Source: an uncultured Bacteroidales bacterium
GTDB taxonomy: Bacteria > Bacteroidota > Bacteroidia > Bacteroidales > Paludibacteraceae
NCBI GenBank assembly: GCA_937901025.1
Contig: CALCGR010000015.1
Location: forward strand, 1 to 16,008
Reading direction: 5' to 3'
DNA length: 16,008 bases
Below the pieces are notes generated by a model. The model was not told the origin of the DNA. It worked only from the letters and a program-made list of their open reading frames with translations, and searched no databases. Positions within the stretch are counted from its first letter, which is position 1. Every line of letters begins with the position of its first letter. Positions 1 through 7,336 of the stretch are shown here, piece after piece. The position numbers and the translations under genes were made by a program.

Positions 1-399
1 GGACAATTCGCTATTAACCTGTCGCCTGTCGCCTATTGCCTATTGCCGGAAGATGTCGAGATTCTCACGGAAGACATGCCGGGTTGGCTCGTGATGAACG
101 AAGGTTCTATGACCATTGCGCTCGATATCGAACTCTCGCCCGAACTCATCGAAGAGGGTATTGCTCGCGAACTCATCAATCGTATTCAAAATGCACGCAA
201 GAATGCGGGCTTGGACATCACCGATCGTATCCACATTGTCTTGGAGCAGAACGAGGCGACGGATAGTGCCGTCTATCATTTTAAAGACTATATTTGTTCG
301 CAAGTACTCGCCACCGCGATCGAGCTGCAACCCAACGTACAGGGCGAAGTCTTAGATATGGATGGATATCAATTGTCAATACAAATTTCTAAAATTTAA
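1..399 (+). CDS. ileS: Isoleucine--tRNA ligase, C-terminal end (5'-truncated by window edge)
   Basis: This is the last 132 residues of isoleucyl-tRNA synthetase, the cytoplasmic enzyme that charges tRNA-Ile. The frame is open from base 1, so the gene begins outside the window. The tail contains DVEILTEDMPGWLV, then LSPELIEEGIARELINRIQNARK, the pattern of the C-terminal tRNA-binding extension of the long, eukaryote-like IleS used by Bacteroidota. The catalytic HIGH and KMSKS motifs are outside the window. A TTG at 43 is not a start, because coding continues upstream of it. Residues encoded by about 18-47 (SPVAYCLLP) come from a heptamer tandem repeat and look like an insert before the conserved DVEIL segment. 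The gene stops 5 bp before the next lipoprotein gene and is probably cotranscribed with it. The family assignment is confident; the insert is inferred. Confidence 0.9.
   Translation, partial: GQFAINLSPVAYCLLPEDVEILTEDMPGWLVMNEGSMTIALDIELSPELIEEGIARELINRIQNARKNAGLDITDRIHIVLEQNEATDSAVYHFKDYICSQVLATAIELQPNVQGEVLDMDGYQLSIQISKI
18..47 (+). repeat. Heptamer tandem repeat inside ileS (CCTGTCG x2, CCTATTG x2, CC)
   Basis: Two perfect copies of CCTGTCG are followed by two perfect copies of CCTATTG and a trailing CC, 30 nt in all. It is read in frame within ileS as LSPVAYCLLP. It lies just upstream of the conserved DVEIL block. The repeat is directly visible; that it is an insertion relative to other IleS proteins is my inference. 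Confidence 0.8.
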
Positions 400-404
400 C
401 AAAT

Positions 405-821
405 ATGAAAAAACTCGCAATTTTAACCGCTCTCGTAGCGATGCTCTGCTTCACGGGGTGTAACCTCGGTGGATTCTCCGAAAGCAACCTCTATGGCAAA
501 TGGGAGCGCACCGATAAACCCGGTGATTTCAAAGTCTATACCTCCGAAAAAGTGATTGTAACTCCGCCCGATTCGCAAAACCCCTACAATGATTATAAGT
601 GGGGCAAGGAATGGGACGAGGCTGAACGCAAAGAAAGCGACCTCATCGAACACGGTAATGGTTGGTATATGTGGAAACTGGAGGGCAACACCCTGACGGA
701 AGTCGGACAAACGGATGCCAAAACCACCATCACTCCCGTAACCTTGACCATCAAGACTCTCACGGCAACCGAGTTTCAATTTGAACGCGCCGGTCGCACC
801 TATCTCTATAAGAAAAAATGA
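405..821 (+). CDS. Small lipoprotein, possible lipocalin-like fold
   Basis: A 138-residue secreted lipoprotein of unknown function. The N-terminus is a type II signal peptide with a hydrophobic core (residues 4-16) and lipobox FTGC, lipidated Cys19. The mature part starts NLYGKWERTD and ends RAGRTYLYKKK. An early LxGKWxR motif followed by alternating polar/hydrophobic strands and a terminal Tyr-rich strand is typical of lipocalin-like lipoproteins in Bacteroidales, but no specific ligand can be named. ATG at 405 follows ileS by 5 bp after an A/T-rich leader without a Shine-Dalgarno. Its stop overlaps the start of the AsmA-like gene by 4 bp (ATGA), which implies translational coupling and a shared envelope role. 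Confidence 0.8.
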   Translation: MKKLAILTALVAMLCFTGCNLGGFSESNLYGKWERTDKPGDFKVYTSEKVIVTPPDSQNPYNDYKWGKEWDEAERKESDLIEHGNGWYMWKLEGNTLTEVGQTDAKTTITPVTLTIKTLTATEFQFERAGRTYLYKKK

Positions 822-3718
822 AAACAACTCTTAAGGTCCTCGGTTGGACTCTTTTGTCGTTGGTAGCCATTGTAGTTGTTGCGGTGGGTATTACGGTCTA
901 TGTGGTCTTCACACCCAAGCGCTTAACGCCACTCGTTGACAAGGTGGCGCAACACTTTATCACGTGCCCATATGAGATTGACAAGATCGATCTCAGCCTC
1001 ATTCGTAACTTCCCGAATTTCGGATTGGAACTGGAAGGCGTATATCTCATCAACCCTACCAAGGGCGCCCCTTCGGATACGGTGATAGCTATCCCTCGAC
1101 TCAGCCTTGGTGTGGATGTCAAGAAAGCCATTGACGGGGATATCCTTATCCAGCGTTTTCAGCTCAACGATGTGGAGGCGAACATCTTCATCGCCGCAGA
1201 CGGTTCGACGAACTTCGACGTCCTTCAACTCCCCACAAGCGCAGACTCGGTAGAGGAAGACACCATTCCTGCCGCTTGGCAGTTGAGGTCCGTTGCCCTG
1301 GCGAGTGCTATCCAAATGAACACCCGCAGCATTCGTTTTGTGGATGAACGCGATAGCCTATCCGCCAACTTCGACCAAATGGCTATTGTCCTCGATCATA
1401 TCCAATATGACTCCATCTATGCCGGTCTGATACAAGTGGCGATGGATAAACTGGGCTTCACCTTCAAAGACGAGACGTATGCTAAACAGCTGGACCTTGG
1501 AATCGAACTGCCTATCTATGCGAAAGGGTTGCAAGACATCCATCTCCAACCCGCCCGTATTAGCGTCAATCAATTTACCATTGGATTAGAGGGAACCGCC
1601 GGATTGCTAGAGAATGGCGGATTCCAAGGGGATATCAAACTGCAAACCAACGAATGGAACATCCAAGAACTGTTGGCTCTGCTGCCCGCGTCCATTGCGG
1701 CGCTGGTTCCGACCGAACTCAACGTAGACGGACAACTACAATTAAATGCCCACGCGGCAGGCGTATTTGATAGTGCGCATTGGCCCCTCGTGGACGCAAG
1801 GGTTCGCCTGACAAAGGTAGCGGGATCGTACGATTATCCGAATATCCCCTATCGTCTCAGAGATACGAAAGCAACCTTAGATGCCCACTTGGACATGAAC
1901 CATCAAGACTTAACGACAGTTACCATCCAAGACCTTTATGCCAAGACGAATGATAACACCATTCAACTCAGAGGAAAGGCTTCGCAGATCTTCAAGCGCG
2001 GAGGAAACTTTGAATTGGCGAATCCGCTCGTAGAGGTACACGCTACCGCCAACCTCAACTTGGCCGAGGCTAATCGATACCTGAATTCCGATAGCACCCA
2101 AATGGAAGTACACGGTCGCACGTTAGCTAAAATAGACGGGAAAACAAGGCTCAATGATATCACCGGTCAACATTGGGAAAACATTAATGCAACCGCAAAG
2201 TTGGATATCACGGACGTAAACTTCCACATGGATAGTTTGCAAGCTTTCATTGATAAGGGTTCGTTACACGCCTCCTTGGTGGCTCCGACGGATGGGAAGA
2301 CCCATATCCCGACGATTGCAGTAGGGTTTGACCTGAACGATGTGGTAGCGAACATGGATACGATTCATGCCCATTTAGTGCAACCTATAGGCGACGCCAC
2401 CATTCGCGCCTCGCGTCAAGACGCCTCCTCCCAAAGTATCGGCTTGCAATTTACGGTCACGGAATGCCAAACAAATATGGGACCCGAATTCATTGTCGAG
2501 ACGGGTAAGATGACCCTACGGGCAGCCTCTCGCTTCAATAAAAACGAGGAACAATTCCTCCTGCGTTGGAACCCGATGTTATCCTTCGACTTGCAGAATG
2601 CAAAAGCCAAACTGCCGAATATCGAACCGATTGCCGCCATCCCGCAGATGAAGTTTGCCTATTCGAACAAACGCTTCACCATCGACACCAGCCGTATCAT
2701 CTTAGGGCACTCCGACTTCTGCCTGAGCGGACAAGTGGAACATATCAGCGAATGGGTTCGCCACGAACAGAACTTGACGGGCGAACTGAACTTCACCTCT
2801 TCCTATACGGATGTGGACGAACTGCTATCTGTCCTTCCTAACGGAGATACGGACACTATACGCCAGACACCGGACACCATACACCAAACAAAGGACACCA
2901 CTATATCCGATCCGTTTATTGTACCCAAAGATGTGGATCTGGTACTTAACACCCGCCTCGCCGCTACCCATGCCTTAGGACAAGACCTGCGCAATCTGGG
3001 CGGTAAAGTCACCATCCGTAACGGGGAGGTTATCTTAGACCAGATGGGCTTCGTATGCGAGGCCGCTAAACTACAACTCAGTGCGATGTATCGTACGCCC
3101 AAACGCGACCATATCTATGTCGGGTTCGATTACCACATGGTGGATGTGGATATAGAGCAACTTATCAACATGATCCCGCAACTGGATACACTCATGCCGA
3201 TGCTACAATCCTTCCGCGGAATGGCACAGTTCCATATCGCTGCCGAGACGTATGTCAATGACCAATATCAACTCAAGACCTCCACCCTTCGCGGTGCTTG
3301 CGACATCGAAGGCAAAAACTTGGTACTGCTTGATAGCGAGACGTTTGGTAAGGTGGCAAAGATCCTACTCTTCAATCGTAAGACGGAGAACCTCATTGAC
3401 TCTATCAATGCACAGGTCACCCTTTACAAGGATGAGATCACCGTTTATCCTTTCTGCGTGACCATGGATAACTATATGATTGCTGCGGGGGGGAACCACT
3501 ACCTCGATATGAACTTCAACTATCACGCTTCCCTACTGAGTCCTTTCTATATCGGAGTGGATATTATCGGGAATACGGACGACTTGAAAATCAAGGCAGC
3601 TAAGTGTCGTTTTGCCAAAGACTTCCGTCCCATCATCCATAAGGATACCCAAACAAAGAGTAATGAGCTCAAGAAACTCATTGCCGACGCCCTGAAACAA
3701 AATGTTAAAATTCAATAA
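818..3718 (+). CDS. AsmA-like envelope protein (AsmA/TamB-type superfamily)
   Basis: A 966-residue protein with one N-terminal membrane segment (about residues 7-31, WTLLSLVAIVVVAVGITVYVV) and a very long periplasmic part. The region just after the anchor (FTPKRLTPLVDKVAQ, then FPNFGLELEGVYLINP) matches the N-terminal AsmA pattern, and the C-terminal third (NLGGKVTIRNGEVILDQMGF, then LDMNFNYHASLLSPF) matches the AsmA C-terminal region. Proteins of this superfamily form long beta-grooves and are linked to outer-membrane assembly or phospholipid transport between membranes; for this protein that role is inferred from the family. It overlaps the upstream lipoprotein gene by 4 bp and ends 2 bp before dcp, so it is inside an operon. 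The C-terminus ends in a basic helix (ELKKLIADALKQNVKIQ). The full length looks intact. Confidence 0.82.
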   Translation: MKTTLKVLGWTLLSLVAIVVVAVGITVYVVFTPKRLTPLVDKVAQHFITCPYEIDKIDLSLIRNFPNFGLELEGVYLINPTKGAPSDTVIAIPRLSLGVDVKKAIDGDILIQRFQLNDVEANIFIAADGSTNFDVLQLPTSADSVEEDTIPAAWQLRSVALASAIQMNTRSIRFVDERDSLSANFDQMAIVLDHIQYDSIYAGLIQVAMDKLGFTFKDETYAKQLDLGIELPIYAKGLQDIHLQPARISVNQFTIGLEGTAGLLENGGFQGDIKLQTNEWNIQELLALLPASIAALVPTELNVDGQLQLNAHAAGVFDSAHWPLVDARVRLTKVAGSYDYPNIPYRLRDTKATLDAHLDMNHQDLTTVTIQDLYAKTNDNTIQLRGKASQIFKRGGNFELANPLVEVHATANLNLAEANRYLNSDSTQMEVHGRTLAKIDGKTRLNDITGQHWENINATAKLDITDVNFHMDSLQAFIDKGSLHASLVAPTDGKTHIPTIAVGFDLNDVVANMDTIHAHLVQPIGDATIRASRQDASSQSIGLQFTVTECQTNMGPEFIVETGKMTLRAASRFNKNEEQFLLRWNPMLSFDLQNAKAKLPNIEPIAAIPQMKFAYSNKRFTIDTSRIILGHSDFCLSGQVEHISEWVRHEQNLTGELNFTSSYTDVDELLSVLPNGDTDTIRQTPDTIHQTKDTTISDPFIVPKDVDLVLNTRLAATHALGQDLRNLGGKVTIRNGEVILDQMGFVCEAAKLQLSAMYRTPKRDHIYVGFDYHMVDVDIEQLINMIPQLDTLMPMLQSFRGMAQFHIAAETYVNDQYQLKTSTLRGACDIEGKNLVLLDSETFGKVAKILLFNRKTENLIDSINAQVTLYKDEITVYPFCVTMDNYMIAAGGNHYLDMNFNYHASLLSPFYIGVDIIGNTDDLKIKAAKCRFAKDFRPIIHKDTQTKSNELKKLIADALKQNVKIQ

Positions 3719-3720
3719 CT

Positions 3721-5817
3721 ATGCGTAAAATCTTTTTATTATCTATTATCGCTATGAGTGCAATAGCATGTAACCACAATCCGCTCCTCGACAAACCCGC
3801 TACCCCCTATGGTGTTCCGGCATTTGACAAGGTACAAGTCAAACACTATATGCCCGCCTTTGTTGAGGGTATCAAACAACAGCAAGCCGAGGTGGAGGCT
3901 ATTATCCATAACCCCGAGACTCCTACGTTTGAAAACACCGTAGTGGCCTTAGACCGTTCAGGTTCGTTGTTGGCAGGAGTAGAAGGTGTGTTCTTTAACT
4001 TATTGGAGACGGACGGAAACGATGAGATGCACGCTATCGCGGAAGAGATATCGCCCAAACTGAGCGAACTCAGTGATGCAATCTTTATGAACGAAAACCT
4101 CTTTGCCCGCGTACAAAAAGTATATGATGAGCGCGAGACCCTAGGCCTCAACCCCGAGCAGATGCGTTTGCTCACGCAGACCTATAAGGCTTTTGCGGAT
4201 AATGGGGTTAACCTCAATCCGGAAGACAAGGCGCGCCTGATGGACATCAATAAGGAGTTAGGCGTGCTCACGCTTAAGTTTGGCAATAACCTCATTGCCG
4301 AGACGGCTCACGATCAGTTCTTCATCACCGATGAAAACGAACTTAAGGGCTTAAGTGACGAACTCAAGGCCGTAGCCAAAGAGGAAGCTAAAGCCGCAGG
4401 TCGCGAGGATGCTTGGCTATTCACTACCGCCCGCACCAGCTTCACGCCCGTACTCCAATACTGCGAGAACCGCGAACTGCGCAAACAACTGCTGCTCGCA
4501 TACGCTTCTCGTTGCAATCGCGATAACGAATATGACAACAAGGCCATCATCAAGCGTCTCATTGAACTGCGTATCGAAAAAGCACACCTGTTCGGATACG
4601 ACACCCCGGCTGACCAGATCCTTGAAGACTGTATGGCCAAGGACGGCAAGACCGCTTACGAGTTCCTGCTCTCCATCTGGAGACCCGCTCTCAAAGCCGC
4701 TAAACGCGAGGCGGGCGAACTGCAAGCACTCATGAACAAGGACCTTCCCGGAGAGAAACTCCAGCCTTGGGATTGGTGGTACTACACCGAGAAACTCAGA
4801 CAATCGAAATATGCACTCAATGAGGATGAGATCCGTCCCTACTTCGAACTTAGTAATGTGCGCAAGGGAGCTTTCTTGCTTGCCCACAACCTCTATGGTC
4901 TCAACTTTGAGAAATTAGAGAATATGCCCATCTACCATCCTGAAGTGGAGGTGTTCAAAGTAACCGACACCGAAGACAACCTCGTCGGTATCTTCTACAC
5001 CGATTATTTCCCGCGTTCGACGAAGATGTTCGGGGCATGGATGAACGAAGTGCAAGGACAGTTTATTGACGAGAACGGCGTAGACCATCGTCCGACGATC
5101 ATCAATGTAGGCAACTTCACGAAACCGACGGCGGATAAACCATCACTGCTCTCCATGGACGATGTCGAGACCCTCTTCCACGAGTTTGGTCATGCCCTGC
5201 ATGGCCTCATGTCCAAGGCCACTTACCACTCGCTCAGCGGCACCAACACTCCGCGCGACTTCGTGGAACTGCCTTCGCAGTTTATGGAGAACTATTGCTA
5301 TCGCCCCGAGATCCTCAAGACCTACGCTTTCCATTACCAGACGGGCGAACTCATTCCCGACGAACTGGTGAAGAAAATCAATAAAGCCGCAGCGTTTAAC
5401 CAAGGGTTTGTGGAGACCGAACTCCTCTCCGCTTCCATCATGGATATGGACTTCCACATGCTCTCTTCGGCAACGGATTTGGATGTCAATGCTTTTGAAG
5501 AGGCATCAATGAAGAAGATGGGAATGATTGATCAAATCATCACCCGTTATCGCCCGACGAACTTCAACCATATCTTCGGAACCTCCGGTTATGAGGCCGG
5601 GTATTATAGCTATACTTGGTCGGCGGTACTCGATGCCGACGCTTTTGCTGCGTTTGACGAGACAGGCGATATCCTCAACCCCGAAGTAGCCGCTCGCTTC
5701 AAACACCTGCTCGAACAAGGCGGAACGAAAGAGGCAGGCGAACTCTACCAAGAGTTCCGCGGCAAAAACCCCGATCCTAAACACCTCCTCCGAAAAAAAG
5801 GCTTTACTAAAAACTGA
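3721..5817 (+). CDS. dcp: M3-family zinc metallopeptidase lipoprotein, peptidyl-dipeptidase Dcp type
   Basis: A 698-residue M3 peptidase, close to the usual length of Dcp/oligopeptidase A proteins. The zinc motif HEFGH is at residues 487-491 (zinc ligands His487 and His491, catalytic Glu488). The third ligand is Glu516 in the FVELPSQ segment. The C-terminal block with FGTSGYEAGYYSYTWS, the substrate-binding Tyr/Gly region, is intact. Dcp removes C-terminal dipeptides from short peptides. The N-terminus MRKIFLLSIIAMSAIAC carries a lipobox (AIAC, Cys17), so this copy is expected to be a lipoprotein in the periplasm or at the outer membrane, unlike cytoplasmic E. coli Dcp. It begins 2 bp after the AsmA-like gene. 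The stop codon lies inside a short heptamer repeat that fills the gap to the next gene. M3 membership is secure; Dcp rather than another M3 subgroup is likely. Confidence 0.9.
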   Translation: MRKIFLLSIIAMSAIACNHNPLLDKPATPYGVPAFDKVQVKHYMPAFVEGIKQQQAEVEAIIHNPETPTFENTVVALDRSGSLLAGVEGVFFNLLETDGNDEMHAIAEEISPKLSELSDAIFMNENLFARVQKVYDERETLGLNPEQMRLLTQTYKAFADNGVNLNPEDKARLMDINKELGVLTLKFGNNLIAETAHDQFFITDENELKGLSDELKAVAKEEAKAAGREDAWLFTTARTSFTPVLQYCENRELRKQLLLAYASRCNRDNEYDNKAIIKRLIELRIEKAHLFGYDTPADQILEDCMAKDGKTAYEFLLSIWRPALKAAKREAGELQALMNKDLPGEKLQPWDWWYYTEKLRQSKYALNEDEIRPYFELSNVRKGAFLLAHNLYGLNFEKLENMPIYHPEVEVFKVTDTEDNLVGIFYTDYFPRSTKMFGAWMNEVQGQFIDENGVDHRPTIINVGNFTKPTADKPSLLSMDDVETLFHEFGHALHGLMSKATYHSLSGTNTPRDFVELPSQFMENYCYRPEILKTYAFHYQTGELIPDELVKKINKAAAFNQGFVETELLSASIMDMDFHMLSSATDLDVNAFEEASMKKMGMIDQIITRYRPTNFNHIFGTSGYEAGYYSYTWSAVLDADAFAAFDETGDILNPEVAARFKHLLEQGGTKEAGELYQEFRGKNPDPKHLLRKKGFTKN

Positions 5818-5831
5818 TAACTGACAACTAC
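5812..5831 (+). repeat. Heptamer repeat AACTGAT/AACTGAC/AACTAC filling the dcp-to-porin gap
   Basis: Two full copies of AACTGAY (5812-5818, 5819-5825) and a partial third (AACTAC, 5826-5831) run directly into the ATG at 5832. The dcp stop TGA (5815-5817) is made by the first copy. It is short, so chance cannot be excluded, but it resembles the other 7-mer arrays in this window. Confidence 0.55.
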
Positions 5832-6596
5832 ATGTATCGTACCCTATTATCCTTATTATTATGCGTTACGTGCGCGTGCGCCTATGCGCAATCCAAACCC
5901 ACAGGACCCGATTTGCAAACGATTGACGACGGGTTCTTTGATCCTACTAAGAAAGATGTTAAAGAGTCTAACTATCAGTTCAAGGCTGAGTACCGATTAG
6001 AGATAGGTTATACCCAACCTTGGCAACAAAGTAAGAACAAGAATTATCCCGACGGTTATCTTCATGGCGGTCGCGTGGGATTGAACGTGACATTCTGCTT
6101 GCCGTATAACTTCGGTGTCCAAACGGGACTCATCTATTCGCTTACGGGCAATAAGATGACGAATCGTTATGCGCCGGCAGATACGGTATCGACCGAACAG
6201 TATATAACCAACACGATCCTCGAGCACAACCTCGTTGTTCCGATGCGGGTGACCTATACCATTCCACTTTGGAAAGAACTGAACCTTGTCTTCTATGGCG
6301 GTCCGCAGTTGCAGATCGGTTTGGCGATGACGGATAAGGTGGAACCGAACCTGTCCGCCAAGACCTTGCAACAGTGTCAAGCATTGGGTGTCCCTACCGA
6401 ATCGTACGATAAATACGCCAACGAACTCTGGCGGGCAAATATCCAAATGGGATTAGGTGCAGCTCTTGAATGGGATAAGTACCGACTGCAAGGAGGGTAT
6501 GATTTTGGATTAAATAATATGGTGCGAACCAAACTTATTCCTAACCAACAGATGTGGGAATGGGGCTGGTACGTCAGTTTCCTCTACCGCTTCTAA
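5832..6596 (+). CDS. Outer-membrane beta-barrel protein, PorT-like
   Basis: A 254-residue secreted protein with a cleavable signal peptide (MYRTLLSLLLCVTCACAYAQ, probable cut after AYA) and no lipobox. The mature chain alternates in the way of a small outer-membrane barrel: FKAEYRLEIGYTQPW, GGRVGLNVTFCLPYNFGVQTGLIYS, LVVPMRVTYTIPL, LVFYGGPQLQIGLA, MGLGAALEWDKYRLQGGYDFGL, and a last strand WYVSFLYRF ending in Phe, the usual C-terminal signal for barrel assembly. The best match is the outer-membrane beta-barrel domain family common in Bacteroidota. Substrate or partner is unknown. ATG 5832 is chosen because it gives a complete signal peptide, 14 bp after dcp. Its last 43 bp are also open in the thiM frame. 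Confidence 0.8.
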   Translation: MYRTLLSLLLCVTCACAYAQSKPTGPDLQTIDDGFFDPTKKDVKESNYQFKAEYRLEIGYTQPWQQSKNKNYPDGYLHGGRVGLNVTFCLPYNFGVQTGLIYSLTGNKMTNRYAPADTVSTEQYITNTILEHNLVVPMRVTYTIPLWKELNLVFYGGPQLQIGLAMTDKVEPNLSAKTLQQCQALGVPTESYDKYANELWRANIQMGLGAALEWDKYRLQGGYDFGLNNMVRTKLIPNQQMWEWGWYVSFLYRF

Positions 6597-6598
6597 CA

Positions 6599-6632
6599 CC
6601 CTACCCCTCTACTCCCCTACTCCTCTACTCCC
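6599..6632 (+). repeat. 34-nt octamer array, copy 1, abutting the thiM start
   Basis: The array has the form CCCTAC, CCCTCTAC, TCCCCTAC, TCCTCTAC, TCCC: a truncated unit, three octamers of consensus NCCYCTAC, and a truncated unit. It contains no G. It begins 3 bp after the porin stop and ends 2 bp before the thiM ATG, so it forms almost the whole gap. It is in the same reading phase as thiM and would read PYPSTPLLLYSL if translated. Three more arrays of identical length occur in thiM and thiD. Confidence 0.9.
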
Positions 6633-6634
6633 TT

Positions 6635-7336
6635 ATGAAGCCAATAATCTATTGCATCACCAATGAGGTCAGTGCCAATTTCGTTGCGAACGCACTGCTA
6701 TCTATCGGCGCTTCGCCGATTATGTCCTCGGCCATTGAGGAAGTGGAGGACTTATGTCAGATAGCGGATGCGTTGGTGCTTAATATCGGGACACCCTCTG
6801 AATCGCAGTTTGCCACAATGTTGGCGGCAGGTCAACGGATGCACGAATTGGGCAAACCGGTTGTACTGGATCCTGTGGGGGTTAATGCTACGCATTTTCG
6901 TCTTGAGATGGCACAAACGCTTATTGCCAAGGTTCATCCCACGGTCATCAAAGGCAACGCCTCCGAGATTCTTGCCCTTGCCACCAATAAAATTTTAGGA
7001 ACAGGTTTAGACGCGAACATTCCCTACCCCTCTACTCCTCTACCCCTCTACTCCCAAGCCGACGATTTAGCCAAATCGGTCGGCTCGGTCGTAGTCGTCT
7101 CCGGTCCGGAGGATTATATCACGGATGGCACACATACGGCTTCCGTGAATTTAGGTTCGCCCGAGATGGCGCTCACCACCGGCACCGGCTGTGTCGCCTC
7201 CGCCATCATTGCTGCCTTATTGACTAATCTTCAATCTTCAATCTTCAATAATACAATCAAGGCCATGACCCTCGTCGGCCAAGCCGGCATGGATATGCCT
7301 CATTTCCTCGAACGTCTATGCGCCTTTGCCTTGTAA
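6635..7336 (+). CDS. thiM: Hydroxyethylthiazole kinase
   Basis: ThiM phosphorylates 4-methyl-5-(2-hydroxyethyl)thiazole in thiamin salvage. The 233-residue product shows the N-terminal CITNEVSANFVANALLSIGASPIM block, VVLDPVGVNAT, VIKGNASEI and the phosphate-binding TTGTGCVAS (Cys186), all characteristic of ThiM. ATG 6635 is chosen because MKPIIYCITN aligns with the start of the conserved fold. An upstream in-frame ATG at 6554 lies inside the porin gene and would only add repeat-encoded sequence. The N-terminus is a few residues shorter than usual. Two tandem repeats sit in frame: an octamer array giving PYPSTPLPLYSQ (about residues 130-141) after KILGTGLDA, and a heptamer array giving NLQSSIF near residue 200. 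Active-site motifs are untouched. It overlaps thiE by 19 bp. Confidence 0.92.
   Translation: MKPIIYCITNEVSANFVANALLSIGASPIMSSAIEEVEDLCQIADALVLNIGTPSESQFATMLAAGQRMHELGKPVVLDPVGVNATHFRLEMAQTLIAKVHPTVIKGNASEILALATNKILGTGLDANIPYPSTPLPLYSQADDLAKSVGSVVVVSGPEDYITDGTHTASVNLGSPEMALTTGTGCVASAIIAALLTNLQSSIFNNTIKAMTLVGQAGMDMPHFLERLCAFAL
7022..7055 (+). repeat. 34-nt octamer array, copy 2, in-frame inside thiM
   Basis: CCCTAC, CCCTCTAC, TCCTCTAC, CCCTCTAC, TCCC, followed by AA. Length and layout match the other three arrays. It starts at codon position 1 and encodes PYPSTPLPLYS plus the Gln codon that follows. It interrupts the stretch between KGNASEI and SVVVVSGPEDYI of ThiM, where other ThiM proteins have a loop and helix. 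The complementary strand has four G-tracts of three or four. Confidence 0.92.
7226..7249 (+). repeat. Heptamer array AATCTTC x3 plus AAT, in-frame inside thiM
   Basis: Three perfect copies of AATCTTC (7226-7246) are followed by AAT and then a further AAT. It is read in frame as NLQSSIFN within the C-terminal part of ThiM, after ASAIIAALLT. Three heptamers equal exactly seven codons. Like the octamer arrays it has no G on the coding strand. It is unrelated in sequence to the octamer. Confidence 0.85.

Noticed and set aside
43..399. A start codon (TTG at 43) for a small 118-residue protein
   Set aside because: The frame is open to base 1 and the product is the C-terminus of IleS, so this is an internal codon.
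6554..6634. An earlier thiM start at 6554 or 6560
   Set aside because: It would add 25-27 residues made of porin-overlap and octamer-repeat sequence with no ThiM similarity. It cannot be fully excluded because no stop intervenes.
6597..6634. A TPP riboswitch ahead of thiM or thiD
   Set aside because: The gaps are too short (38 bp before thiM, about 22-nt leader for thiD) and lack the conserved THI-box CTGAGA-type core.
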